Shown piece by piece: positions 1 through 8,796 of a stretch of DNA of 12,445 nt (positions are counted from its first letter, which is position 1; every line of letters begins with the position of its first letter). The notes under the pieces were generated by a model. The model made no database searches. It saw nothing but the letters and a program-made list of their open reading frames with translations, and was not told the DNA's origin. Both the position numbers and the translations under genes were made by a program. Origin of the DNA: Planctomycetota bacterium (GTDB lineage Bacteria > Planctomycetota > UBA1135); contig JACNJP010000290.1 in the NCBI GenBank assembly GCA_014382465.1, positions 1-12,445 on the forward strand, in the 5' to 3' direction.

Positions 1-300
1 GATCCCTCCTCCAGGTGTGTCCGGCGGCGGGGGCAGACCGCCTCCGTCCGGCGGGTGAACGCCGCCTACCAGTGGGCGCGGGTGAGGCTCGGCGGGCTCA
101 GCTTCCGGGTCGCCGCCTCGGACGGCCGGCCGATGGCCGCCATGCCGACCGTGACCGAGTGGGAGCTCGGGCCGGGCGAGCGCTACGACCTGCTGCTGGT
201 CGGCGGCCAGCCCGGGCTGAGGAGCGCCACCGTCGAGTACCTCGACGACCACAGCGGCGGCGTGCTGGGCGCCGTCTCGACCCGGATCCAGGTGATCTGA
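1..300 (+). CDS. Multicopper oxidase-like cupredoxin domain protein (5' end outside window)
   Basis: The frame is open from base 1 and ends at TGA 298-300, leaving about 99 residues of C-terminus; the true start lies upstream. The sequence resembles the second (non-catalytic) cupredoxin domain of multicopper oxidases: a VRRVNAA strand, then a segment around FRVAASDGRP, then LGPGERYDLLLV, which matches the family's 'GERYDVLV' strand. In three-domain laccase/CopA/SufI-like proteins this region is followed by a third domain carrying the HxH and HCHxxxHxxxGM copper ligands. Here the protein stops about 30 residues later with no such motif. It may therefore be a truncated gene, a domain-order variant, or a non-catalytic cupredoxin protein. 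The family call rests on motif resemblance only. The methyltransferase gene follows 42 bp downstream in the same reading frame. Confidence 0.55.
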   Translation, partial: DPSSRCVRRRGQTASVRRVNAAYQWARVRLGGLSFRVAASDGRPMAAMPTVTEWELGPGERYDLLLVGGQPGLRSATVEYLDDHSGGVLGAVSTRIQVI

Positions 301-342
301 GCCCTCCTGCGGCGGCGGCGGCGCTGCGGATATCCTTTCGCC

Positions 343-1020
343 GTGCCTTCGACTCCGCCGCAGCTCCAGACCACCACCCTCTGGCAATTCAGCTCGCGCA
401 GCTACGGCAAGCACCAGCAGGGCAGCGACGACTACCGCGGCGCCACGCCCTCGTACGTGATCTGGAACCTGCTGCAGCGCTTCACCGCCCCGGGCGCCCT
501 GGTGATCGACCCGATGGCCGGCAGCGGCACCACCCTCGACGTCGCCCGCGACCTCGGCCGGCGGGCGCTCGGCTACGACCTGCAGCCGACGCGCAAGGAC
601 ATCTTCCGCGCCGACGCCCGCGAGCTGCCGCTCGAGGACGGCAAGGCCGACTTCGTCTTCGTCGACCCGCCTTACGGCCGCAACCTGCGCTACTCCGGCC
701 AGCCCGAGTGCATCGGCGAGCTCGACGCCCACGACGAGGCCTACTTCGAGGCCATGGAGCGGGTCTTCGCCGAGATCGAGCGGATCCTGCGCCCCGACCG
801 CTACCTGGCGGTCTACGCCTGCGACGTCTGGAGCCGCAAGGGCTTCGTGCCGATCGGCGCCCGCTTCGTCTACCAGCTGGTGCAGCGCTTCACGCCGGTG
901 GACCACATCGCGGTCACGCGCGGCAGCAAGGACCTCAAGAAGGGCAACTACCACAAGGCCGCCGAGGAGACCAACTTCTTCCTGCGCGGCTTCAGCCACC
1001 TGCTGGTGTTCCGCAGCTAG
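343..1020 (+). CDS. SAM-dependent DNA/RNA methyltransferase (DPPY motif, stand-alone)
   Basis: This 225-residue protein has the two signature motifs of amino-group methyltransferases. The SAM-binding motif I is DPMAGSGTT (residues 56-64), and the catalytic motif IV is DPPYG (108-112). Motif I precedes motif IV, unlike beta-class enzymes of the N4/N6 group. The N-terminal part, with RSYGKH (19-24) and a TPSYVIWNLL segment (35-44), looks like the region that leads into motif I in DNA methylases. The DPPYG form also occurs in the Trm11/Trm-G10 tRNA guanine-N2 methyltransferases, but there is no room for a THUMP RNA-binding domain, so nucleic-acid type and target base are unresolved. The GTG start at 343 is the best option: the same frame carries the TGA of the preceding gene at 298-300 and no ATG lies between. 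No clear Shine-Dalgarno is visible. No restriction endonuclease is adjacent. It converges on the DUF1501 gene with a 29-bp gap. Confidence 0.8.
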   Translation: MPSTPPQLQTTTLWQFSSRSYGKHQQGSDDYRGATPSYVIWNLLQRFTAPGALVIDPMAGSGTTLDVARDLGRRALGYDLQPTRKDIFRADARELPLEDGKADFVFVDPPYGRNLRYSGQPECIGELDAHDEAYFEAMERVFAEIERILRPDRYLAVYACDVWSRKGFVPIGARFVYQLVQRFTPVDHIAVTRGSKDLKKGNYHKAAEETNFFLRGFSHLLVFRS

Positions 1021-1049
1021 GCAGCGCCCCACGCGCCCCGGTCCCCGGC

Positions 1050-2561
1050 CTACTTCAGGATCGCCTCGACCACCTCGCCGTGGACGTCGGTCAGCCGGAA
1101 GTCGCGGCCCTGGAAGCGGGCGGTCAGCCTCTTGTGGTCGATGCCGAGGCAGTGCATCACGGTGGCGTTCAGGTCGTGGACGTGGACCGGGTCCTCGGTG
1201 ATCGAGTAGCTGTAGTCGTCGGTGGCGCCGTGGGCCACCCCGCCCTCGACGCCGCCGCCGGCGAGCACGGTGGTGAAGCAGCGGCCGTGGTGGTCGCGGC
1301 CGTAGTCCTGGTCCGTCAGGTTGCCCTGGCTGTAGACGGTGCGGCCGAACTCGCCGCCCCAGACGATCAGGGTGTCGTCGAGCATGCCGCGCTGCTTCAG
1401 GTCCTGGATCAGGCCGGCGGTCGGCTGGTCGACGTCGCGGCAGCTTCGCCGGATGGTGTTCGGCAGGTCGAAGTGGTGGTCCCAGCCGCGGATGTAGAGC
1501 TGCACGAAGCGCACCCCGCGCTCCACCATCCGCCGCGCCAGCAGGCAGGAGGCGGCGAAGGTGCCGGGGGTGCCGACCTCGGGGCCGTAGAGCGCCTTGA
1601 CGTGCTCCGGCTCGCCGCTGGTGTCGACCAGGTCGGGCACCGAGCTCTGCATCCGGAAGGCCATCTCGTACTGCTCGGTGCGGGCGCGGATCTCGGGGTC
1701 GCCGGTCTGCTCGAGGCGGTGGGCGTTGAGCGCGCCCAGGCCGTCGAGCAGGCGGCGGCGGCCGTCCCGGCCGAGGCCGGGCGGGTCGGAGAGGTAGAGC
1801 ACCGGGTCGCCCTGCGCCCGCAGCGCCACGCCCTGGTGCTCGGAGGGCAGCCAGCCGGTGCCCCACAGCCGCGAGAACAGCGCCTGGGCCTCAAGGCGGC
1901 CGGTCCAGGTCGGCGTCATGACGACGTAGGTCGGCAGGTCCTGGTTTGCGCTGCCCAGCCCGTAGCTGAGCCAGGCGCCCAGGCTCGGCCGCCCCGGCAG
2001 CTGGTGCCCGGTCTGGATGAAGGTCATCGCCGGGTCGTGGTTGATGGCCTCGGTGTGGCAGCTGCGGACGATGGCGAGCTCGTCGGCGACGCCGCCCATG
2101 TGCGGCAGCAGCTCGCTGATCCAGGCCCCGCACTCGCCGCGCTGGGCGAATTGGAACCGCGACGGCGCCACCGGGAAGCGCGCCTGGCCCGAGGTCATGG
2201 TGGTCAGCCGCTGGCCCTGACGAACCGATTCGGGCAGGTCCTGGTCGAAGCGGTCCTTCAACTGCGGCTTGTGGTCGAAGGTGTCGAGCTGGGAGAGGCC
2301 GCCGGACAGGAACAGGCCGATGACCGCCTTGGCCTTGGGCGGGTGGTGGAAGGCCGACAGCGCCGCGCCCGGGCCGAGGACCGGGTCCCGGCCGCCCCGC
2401 GCGCCCGCCGCCGCCCCGCGGGCGAGCAGGCCGCTGCCGCCCAGCAGCGATGCCAGCGCCGCGCCGCCGATGCCGGCGGCGCTGTCGCCGAGGAACGCCC
2501 GCCGCGTGAGCTGCCGGCGCAGCTCCTCGCGGGGACCCTGGTGGTCTCGAGGGGCGGGCAT
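1050..2561 (-). CDS. DUF1501 family protein, Tat-exported
   Basis: This 503-residue protein matches DUF1501, a family with an alkaline-phosphatase/sulfatase-like fold that is abundant in Planctomycetota and Verrucomicrobiota. A twin-arginine export signal lies near the N-terminus (TRRAFLG, residues 19-25, followed by an Ala/Gly-rich hydrophobic stretch). Family landmarks follow in order: SGGLSQLDTFDHKP (86-99), NHDPAM (174-179), GWDHH (359-363), GGEFGRT (402-408) and GRDHH (421-425). The acidic and histidine residues in these motifs are likely metal ligands by analogy with the fold; the substrate is unknown. The ATG at 2561-2559 overlaps the stop of the upstream gene by one base (TGATG), so the two are almost certainly translationally coupled. 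The open frame extends far upstream of this ATG, but that part lies antisense-free in another frame of the upstream gene and is spurious. No terminator was recognised in the 29-bp convergent gap after the stop. Confidence 0.92.
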   Translation of the reverse strand: MPAPRDHQGPREELRRQLTRRAFLGDSAAGIGGAALASLLGGSGLLARGAAAGARGGRDPVLGPGAALSAFHHPPKAKAVIGLFLSGGLSQLDTFDHKPQLKDRFDQDLPESVRQGQRLTTMTSGQARFPVAPSRFQFAQRGECGAWISELLPHMGGVADELAIVRSCHTEAINHDPAMTFIQTGHQLPGRPSLGAWLSYGLGSANQDLPTYVVMTPTWTGRLEAQALFSRLWGTGWLPSEHQGVALRAQGDPVLYLSDPPGLGRDGRRRLLDGLGALNAHRLEQTGDPEIRARTEQYEMAFRMQSSVPDLVDTSGEPEHVKALYGPEVGTPGTFAASCLLARRMVERGVRFVQLYIRGWDHHFDLPNTIRRSCRDVDQPTAGLIQDLKQRGMLDDTLIVWGGEFGRTVYSQGNLTDQDYGRDHHGRCFTTVLAGGGVEGGVAHGATDDYSYSITEDPVHVHDLNATVMHCLGIDHKRLTARFQGRDFRLTDVHGEVVEAILK

Positions 2562-5500
2562 CAGGACTTGGTGACGGTCTCGTCGAGGTTGAGGATCAGG
2601 CTGGAGACGGCGGCCCAGGCGGCGAGTTCGGCGTCGTCGATGCCGCCGGTGCCGGGCGGCCGCGGCGCCTCGCCGACGGCGAGCAGCGCGGCGGCCGCCG
2701 CGGGGTCCCGCTGGAAAGCGGCGAGCTGGCCGCGGAACTGCTCCAGCAGCACCGCGCGCTCGAAGTCGTCCGGCTGACGCGAGGTCGCCAGGCGGAAGGC
2801 GCGCGCGGCCACGGCGTCGGGCTCCGGGCCGGCCTCGCGCCGCGCCCGCAGGCCCAGCATCCGCGCCGCCTCGACGAACTGGACGTCGTTCATGAGCGCC
2901 AGCGCCTGCAGCGGCGTGTTGGTGCGCGCCCGCCGCACCGAGCAGGACTCGCGCGTCGGAGCGTCGAACAGCCCCATGGTGGGCGGCGGCGCGGTCCGCT
3001 TCCAGAAGGTGTAGAGGCTGCGGCGGTAGAGCGCCTCGCCGCTGTCGCGCTCGAACCGGACGGTGTTGCTGCCGCTGTAGCCGACCGCCTTCCACAGCCC
3101 GTCCGGCTGGTAGGGCTTGACGCTCGGGCCGCCCTGCTTCTCCACCAGCAGGCCGCTGGCGAACAGCGCCAGGTCGCGGATCTGCTCGGCGTCGAGCCGG
3201 TGGCGCGGGCCGCGGGCGAGCAGGCGGTTCTCGGGGTCGCGCTCGAGCAGCTCCGGGGCGGCGCGGGACCGCTGGCGGTAGGTCGCGGAGGTCACGATCA
3301 GGCGCTGCACGTGCTTGAGGTCCCAGCCGCTGTCGACGAGCTCGACCGCCAGCCAATCGAGCAGCGCCGGGTGGCTCGGCCACTCTCCTTGCGAGCCGAA
3401 GTCCTCGGAGGTCTTGACGATGCCGGCGCCGAAGAAGCGCTGCCACAGGCGGTTGACCGCCACACGGGCGGTCAGAGGGTGGCTGCCGTCGACCAGCCAG
3501 CGGGCCAGCTCGAGGCGCGACGCGCCGCGGTCGCCGGAGCCGAGGCTGCCGAAGACCGCCGGGATGCCGGCGCTGAGCTCCTCGCCGGGGGCGTCGTACT
3601 GGCCGCGCTCGAGCAGCCGTGCCGGGCGCCGCTCTACGCGCTCGCGCACCACCAGGGTGGTGGGGACGGCGGCCTGGAGCGCCGCCAGGGACTCCGCCAG
3701 CGCGACGGTCTGGTCCTGCAGCGCGGCCCACTCGGGCGAGTGGCGGCGCCGGAAGTGATCGCGCAAGGTGGTGCGCTGGGCCGGGCTGCGCGCCTCGCCC
3801 GCGGCCCGCAGCGCCAGGGCGACCTCGCGCGGCAGCTCGCCGAGCTCCTGCCGGGGGACGCGGAAGCTGAAGCCGGCGGCGCCGCCGTGGTTGGCGATCT
3901 TGAGCAGGACGCGGTTGGCGCCCGCCCGCAGGTCGAGCCTCACCCGGTCCTGGTCGGCGGCCAGCGCGCGCGCGACGAAGCGGTCGGTGTGCAGCTCGCC
4001 GTTGAGCCACAGCTTGAAGGAGTCGTCGCTGCCGAGCGCCAGCTCGACCTGCCTGGCGGACGGCGCGCGGATGACGCGGGCGAGGTAGGTCGCGGAGACC
4101 TCGCCGGGGAGCTGGTGCGGCTCGCCGTCGGCGGCGTCGAGCGGCTCCCAGGTGACCCCGCTCCGGTCGCCCTCCGGGCCGAAGTCCCGCTGGTGGGCGT
4201 CCTCGGCGCTGTCGGCCGGGTACGGACCTGACTTCTGCCACGGCTCCAGCGTGACCGGCGCCAGCGAAGGATCGTCGCTGACCGAGACCCGGAAACGCCG
4301 CAGGGTGTGCTGCTTGTGCACCGACTCGAAGCGCAGCCGGACGCGCAGCTCGGTGCCCCCGGCGAAGCCGAAGGGCGACGCCGGGGCGAACACCGCCTGG
4401 TGCTCCTCCCCGGTCCGCGGCAGGAGGGCCCAGCCGGTGTCGGCGCGGCCGTCGAGCGCGGCGGTGATCGGCCACAGGTCCTGCGAGAAGTCGGCGACGG
4501 CGTGGACCAGCGCCACCGGCTGGAAGTCTTCGGTTCCGGCGGGGGCCGCCGCGACCTCGAAGCCGCTCATGACGACGTTGCCGTTGTCGGGCCAGCGGCC
4601 GACGCCGACCACGTCCGGCGGCAGCAGGACCTCGAGCCGCAGGGCGCGGATCCGCTCCATGGGCGCCCTGCCGCGCAGCTCGTAGACCTCGATGTCCGGA
4701 CTGGGGCCGCCGGCGTCGATGGCGCCGCCGGGGCCGAGGTCCAGCGCGGTGCCGTTGACGCTGGCCAAGCCGTCTGGCCGGAACGGGCTCCAGCGGTCGG
4801 CGATCGCCCAGCGCTGCTCCAGCTCCCACTCGGCCTGGGCGGCGTCGCTCGCCGGCATCGGCGCCTCCATCGCCGCCCGCTGCCCGGCCAGCTCGGCGCC
4901 GAGACGTCCCAGTTCGGATTCCTGCTGGCGCGACGGCACCCTCAGGACCGGCGGCGGCGCCATGATGTTCTCGTCGCTGGCCTTCTCGTCGAAGTTGTTG
5001 AAGAAGGCGAACATCCGGTAGTAGTCCCGCTGCTGCAACGGGTCGAACTTGTGGTCGTGGCACTGCGCGCAGCCCATGGTCAGGCCGAGGAACACGGTCG
5101 AGGTGGTGTCCACCCGGTCCATGGCGTACTTGGCCAGGAACTCCTCGGCGATCATTCCGCCTTCGGCGCTGGTCGGGTTGCAGCGGTTGAAGCCGGTGGC
5201 GACCAGGTCGTCGGTGGTCGGCTCCGGAAGCAGGTCGCCCGCGAGCTGCTCGACCACGAAATCATCGAAGGGCTTGTTGTCGTTGAAGGCGCGGATGACC
5301 CAGTCGCGGTAGGGCCACATGGTGCGCTGGTTGTCGAGGTGCAGGCCGTGCGTGTCGCCGTAGCGGGCCGCGTCGAGCCAGTGGCGCGCCAGGTGCTCGC
5401 CGTAGCGGGGCGAGTCGAGCAGGCGGTCGACGGCGCGCTCGTAGGCGTCCGGCGACGGGTCGGCCAGGAAGTCGTCGAGCTCGTCCAGGCTCGGCGGCAG

Positions 5501-6073
5501 GCCGGTCAGGTCGAGGCTTACCCGGCGCAGCAGGGTGGCGCGGTCGGCGGCGGGGGAGGGGGCGAGGCCCTCCTGCTCCAGCCGCTGCAGCACGAATCGA
5601 TCGGCCGGGCTCCGCAGCCACTGCTCGTGTTCGACCGCGGGCAGCTCCCCGGTCACCGGCGGCACCAGGGACCAGTGGAGGTCGTATCGGGCGCCCTGGT
5701 CGATCCACCGGCCCAGGACTTCGACCTGCTCCGGCGTCAGCGACTTGCCGCTCTCCGCCGGCGGCATGTGGTCGTCGAAGTCGCCGGTGCTGACGCGGTA
5801 CCACAGCTCGCTCTCCTCGCGGTCGCCCGGCACCACCGCGGCGGAGCCCCGCGCCGCCGCGGTGGCGCCGTCGAAGGTGTCGAGCCGCAGCTTGGCCTTG
5901 CGCGTTCCCGGGTCGGGACCGTGGCACACGAAGCAGTTCTCCGACAGGATCGGGCGGACGTCGCGGTTGAAGTCGACCGGCTCCGGGTCGCCCCCTCGCG
6001 GGGCGGCGAAGATCGGAACGGCGGCCGCGGCTGCGGCCAGCAGCAGGGTGGTGGCGGATCGGGGGGAGAGCAT
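2561..6073 (-). CDS. PSCyt1/DUF1549/DUF1553 cytochrome-like secreted protein
   Basis: This 1170-residue protein has the planctomycete-type architecture. An N-terminal signal peptide (hydrophobic Ala-rich stretch to about residue 24) is followed by a PSCyt1 cytochrome c-like domain with CFVCH at 47-51 and a likely distal Met in DDHMPP (M103). DUF1549 spans roughly 150-360 and contains a second heme-type motif, CAQCH at 335-339 followed by DHKFDP. A discoidin/F5-8C-like segment lies at about 465-600 (landmarks GRWPDNGNV and FSQDLWP). A PA14-like or carbohydrate-binding jelly-roll segment lies at about 655-740 (GSDDSFKLWLNG). DUF1553 spans about 845-1110 (NRLWQRFFG, RTNTPLQAL). The protein probably acts in the periplasm; two CxxCH motifs suggest up to two covalent hemes. 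A role in polymer breakdown or binding has been suggested for such proteins in general but cannot be read from this sequence. The ATG at 6073-6071 was chosen for the signal peptide; upstream Shine-Dalgarno is weak. It is first gene of the pair with DUF1501. Confidence 0.92.
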   Translation of the reverse strand: MLSPRSATTLLLAAAAAAVPIFAAPRGGDPEPVDFNRDVRPILSENCFVCHGPDPGTRKAKLRLDTFDGATAAARGSAAVVPGDREESELWYRVSTGDFDDHMPPAESGKSLTPEQVEVLGRWIDQGARYDLHWSLVPPVTGELPAVEHEQWLRSPADRFVLQRLEQEGLAPSPAADRATLLRRVSLDLTGLPPSLDELDDFLADPSPDAYERAVDRLLDSPRYGEHLARHWLDAARYGDTHGLHLDNQRTMWPYRDWVIRAFNDNKPFDDFVVEQLAGDLLPEPTTDDLVATGFNRCNPTSAEGGMIAEEFLAKYAMDRVDTTSTVFLGLTMGCAQCHDHKFDPLQQRDYYRMFAFFNNFDEKASDENIMAPPPVLRVPSRQQESELGRLGAELAGQRAAMEAPMPASDAAQAEWELEQRWAIADRWSPFRPDGLASVNGTALDLGPGGAIDAGGPSPDIEVYELRGRAPMERIRALRLEVLLPPDVVGVGRWPDNGNVVMSGFEVAAAPAGTEDFQPVALVHAVADFSQDLWPITAALDGRADTGWALLPRTGEEHQAVFAPASPFGFAGGTELRVRLRFESVHKQHTLRRFRVSVSDDPSLAPVTLEPWQKSGPYPADSAEDAHQRDFGPEGDRSGVTWEPLDAADGEPHQLPGEVSATYLARVIRAPSARQVELALGSDDSFKLWLNGELHTDRFVARALAADQDRVRLDLRAGANRVLLKIANHGGAAGFSFRVPRQELGELPREVALALRAAGEARSPAQRTTLRDHFRRRHSPEWAALQDQTVALAESLAALQAAVPTTLVVRERVERRPARLLERGQYDAPGEELSAGIPAVFGSLGSGDRGASRLELARWLVDGSHPLTARVAVNRLWQRFFGAGIVKTSEDFGSQGEWPSHPALLDWLAVELVDSGWDLKHVQRLIVTSATYRQRSRAAPELLERDPENRLLARGPRHRLDAEQIRDLALFASGLLVEKQGGPSVKPYQPDGLWKAVGYSGSNTVRFERDSGEALYRRSLYTFWKRTAPPPTMGLFDAPTRESCSVRRARTNTPLQALALMNDVQFVEAARMLGLRARREAGPEPDAVAARAFRLATSRQPDDFERAVLLEQFRGQLAAFQRDPAAAAALLAVGEAPRPPGTGGIDDAELAAWAAVSSLILNLDETVTKS

Positions 6074-6101
6074 GCCGAGCCACGATTCTAGGCGAAATAC
6101 C

Positions 6102-6162
6102 GGGGTCAGACCTCGATTGAAAGGAGAGGTCCGACATTGGATTCATATCGATGTCTGACCCC
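6102..6162. repeat. REP-like element, copy 1 (GGGGTC...GACCCC)
   Basis: The ends form an imperfect terminal inverted repeat: GGGGTCAGACCTCGAT at 6102-6117 against the reverse complement of the other end, GGGGTCAGACATCGAT, with one mismatch in 16. An internal AGGTCCGAC (6127-6135) partly echoes the same core. A second, shorter relative lies at 9193-9229 and shares the right-hand end GATGTCTGACCCC exactly. Short palindromes with GGGGTC/GACCCC ends resemble REP-type sequences mobilised by REP-associated tyrosine transposases; no such transposase is in the window, so the family assignment is inference. The element starts 29 bp upstream of the PSCyt1 ATG. Confidence 0.6.
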
Positions 6163-6226
6163 ATGATGGCCTCTCGACCCCGAGGCTCAAGCAAAATGCC
6201 GGTCGCGATCCGATGCCGCGGGGCAA

Positions 6227-6345
6227 GGCTCGGCCCCGACGGGGAGAGCAGAAAAGAACCGAGCTCTGCGGCGACGTGAGAGCGTTTCGCTCGGTCAAAG
6301 CCGCAGAGCTCGGTTCTTTTCTGCTCTCCCCGTCGGGGTCGAGCC
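6227..6345. repeat. Long inverted repeat (39-bp perfect arms) downstream of groEL
   Basis: The arms at 6234-6272 and 6300-6338 are exact reverse complements over 39 bp. They extend to 46 bp (6227-6272 and 6300-6345) with a single mismatch at 6233/6339, which would be a G-U pair in RNA. The 27-bp centre has its own small stem, with GAGCG (6280-6284) pairing with CGCTC across TTT. The arms contain an A/T-rich stretch (GAAAAGAACC and its complement) in otherwise G+C-rich DNA. It begins 18 bp past the groEL stop and could act as transcript end or RNA-stabilising hairpin, but no T-run follows the stem on the minus strand, so it is not a classical intrinsic terminator. It could also be a palindromic mobile element. 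Confidence 0.9.
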
Positions 6346-6363
6346 GGGTACCCGATCACTCGA

Positions 6364-8016
<1,653 letters not shown>

Positions 8017-8055
8017 GATTTCAGCTAGGTTGGGGGTATCCGGGAATCAGGCCGT

Positions 8056-8364
8056 TCAGCCCACGATGCCGAGGATGTCTTCCTCGGACAGGATCAGGTA
8101 TTCCTCGCTCTCCCACTCGACCTCGGTGCCGGCGTAGGAGGTGAAGAGCACGGTGTCGCCCCTCTTGACGGTGAACTCGGTGCGCTTGCCGTCTCCGAGC
8201 ACGCGGCCGTCGCCGAGGGCGATGACGGTGCCCTGCTTGGGCTTCTCCTGCGCCGAATCGGGCAGGACGATGCCGCCGGCGCTGATTTCGGCGGCGGCGA
8301 GGCGCTGAACGAGGACCTTGTCACCCAGGGGGCGAATGGCAACTTTTTTGGCGGTCTTGGCCAT
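8056..8364 (-). CDS. groES: Co-chaperonin GroES (Cpn10)
   Basis: This 102-residue protein is the heptameric lid of the GroEL chamber. IRPLGDKVLVQR (10-21) is the conserved N-terminal strand. The mobile loop that docks on GroEL is around 26-45 with the GGIVLP contact motif at 30-35. GDTVLFTSYAGTEVE and the ILSEEDILGIV C-terminus are typical. An extra stretch MAKTAKKVA before the usual start makes it a few residues longer than E. coli GroES. The ATG at 8364-8362 has only a partial Shine-Dalgarno (AAAGAG). It follows the receiver gene by 17 bp and precedes groEL by 39 bp, so the three are likely one transcript. No CIRCE inverted repeat (TTAGCACTC/GAGTGCTAA) was found in front of it or of the receiver gene. 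Confidence 0.98.
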   Translation of the reverse strand: MAKTAKKVAIRPLGDKVLVQRLAAAEISAGGIVLPDSAQEKPKQGTVIALGDGRVLGDGKRTEFTVKRGDTVLFTSYAGTEVEWESEEYLILSEEDILGIVG

Positions 8365-8381
8365 CGGGACTCTTTGTTTCT

Positions 8382-8774
8382 TTACTCAGGCCCGTTGGTC
8401 GGGCGGATCTCGCGGAGGACTTGACGGACGGTGATGCGCAGGATCTCGGCGGTGATCGGCTTGCGCAGGATGGTGCGCGCGCCGGCCTCGAGGGCGGCCG
8501 ATTCGATGGCCCGCGACGGATGTCCGGTCATGAGGATGCTGGGAACCACCATCCCCGCCGACTGAAGCTGCAACAGCACTTCCAGCCCGGTGAGGGTCGG
8601 CATGTGGACGTCGAGCAGGGAGAGGGCGAAGGCATCCGGACGGGCGAGCAGGCGCTGGAGCGCCTGGGAGCCGTCCTCGGCCAACTCGACGTCGAAACCA
8701 GCGGCCACCAGCAAGGCTTGCAGCACCTTGCGGGAGTCGAGGCTGTCGTCGGCGACCAGGATGCGGTAGGGCAT
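8382..8774 (-). CDS. Stand-alone response regulator receiver (CheY-like)
   Basis: This 130-residue protein is a single REC domain. The acidic pocket is DD at 9-10 (LVADDS), the phospho-acceptor is D55 (LLDVHMP), the switch Thr is T83 (LMTG) and the conserved Lys is K105 (RKPI). The fold ends by about residue 122 and no DNA-binding or enzymatic output domain follows, so it must act through a partner such as a kinase, phosphorelay or target protein. No histidine kinase is in the window. It ends in TAA and is followed after 17 bp by groES, so it is probably the first gene of the chaperonin transcript. The ATG at 8774-8772 lacks a well-placed Shine-Dalgarno; with the predicted sigma-54 start point the leader would be only about 12 nt. 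Confidence 0.93.
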   Translation of the reverse strand: MPYRILVADDSLDSRKVLQALLVAAGFDVELAEDGSQALQRLLARPDAFALSLLDVHMPTLTGLEVLLQLQSAGMVVPSILMTGHPSRAIESAALEAGARTILRKPITAEILRITVRQVLREIRPTNGPE

Positions 8775-8796
8775 GGCGGTTTGACCGACCTACCTG

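Larger units (their letters stand above)
6074..6363. other. Intergenic block between groEL and the PSCyt1 gene
   Basis: This 290-bp stretch has no credible gene. From the groEL side it holds the long inverted repeat at 6227-6345, then about 60 bp of plain sequence, then the REP-like element at 6102-6162, then 28 bp to the PSCyt1 start. On the minus strand a -10-like TAGAAT (6090-6085) sits 11 nt before the ATG. No good -35 partner is seen and the leader would be almost absent, so it is only a weak promoter candidate. Short open frames across the palindrome simply read its two arms and are not genes. Confidence 0.7.

Noticed and set aside
15..2777. Long plus-strand open frame (920 codons)
   Set aside because: It runs through the methyltransferase in another frame and antisense to DUF1501; its translation is low-complexity Arg/Ala/Gly/Pro, a product of high G+C content.
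2562..5063. Upstream extension of the DUF1501 frame (would give a 1337-residue protein)
   Set aside because: It overlaps the well-supported PSCyt1/DUF1549/DUF1553 gene in another frame, is Arg/Ala-rich without domain signal, and the Tat signal starts at the ATG at 2561.
4307..6091. Plus-strand open frame of 594 codons opposite the PSCyt1 gene
   Set aside because: Antisense shadow with no recognisable domain and skewed Val/Ala/Gly/Arg composition.
6227..6345. Reading the long palindrome as a classical rho-independent terminator
   Set aside because: No T-run follows the stem on the groEL strand and the arms are far longer than usual; it is kept as an inverted repeat of unknown role.
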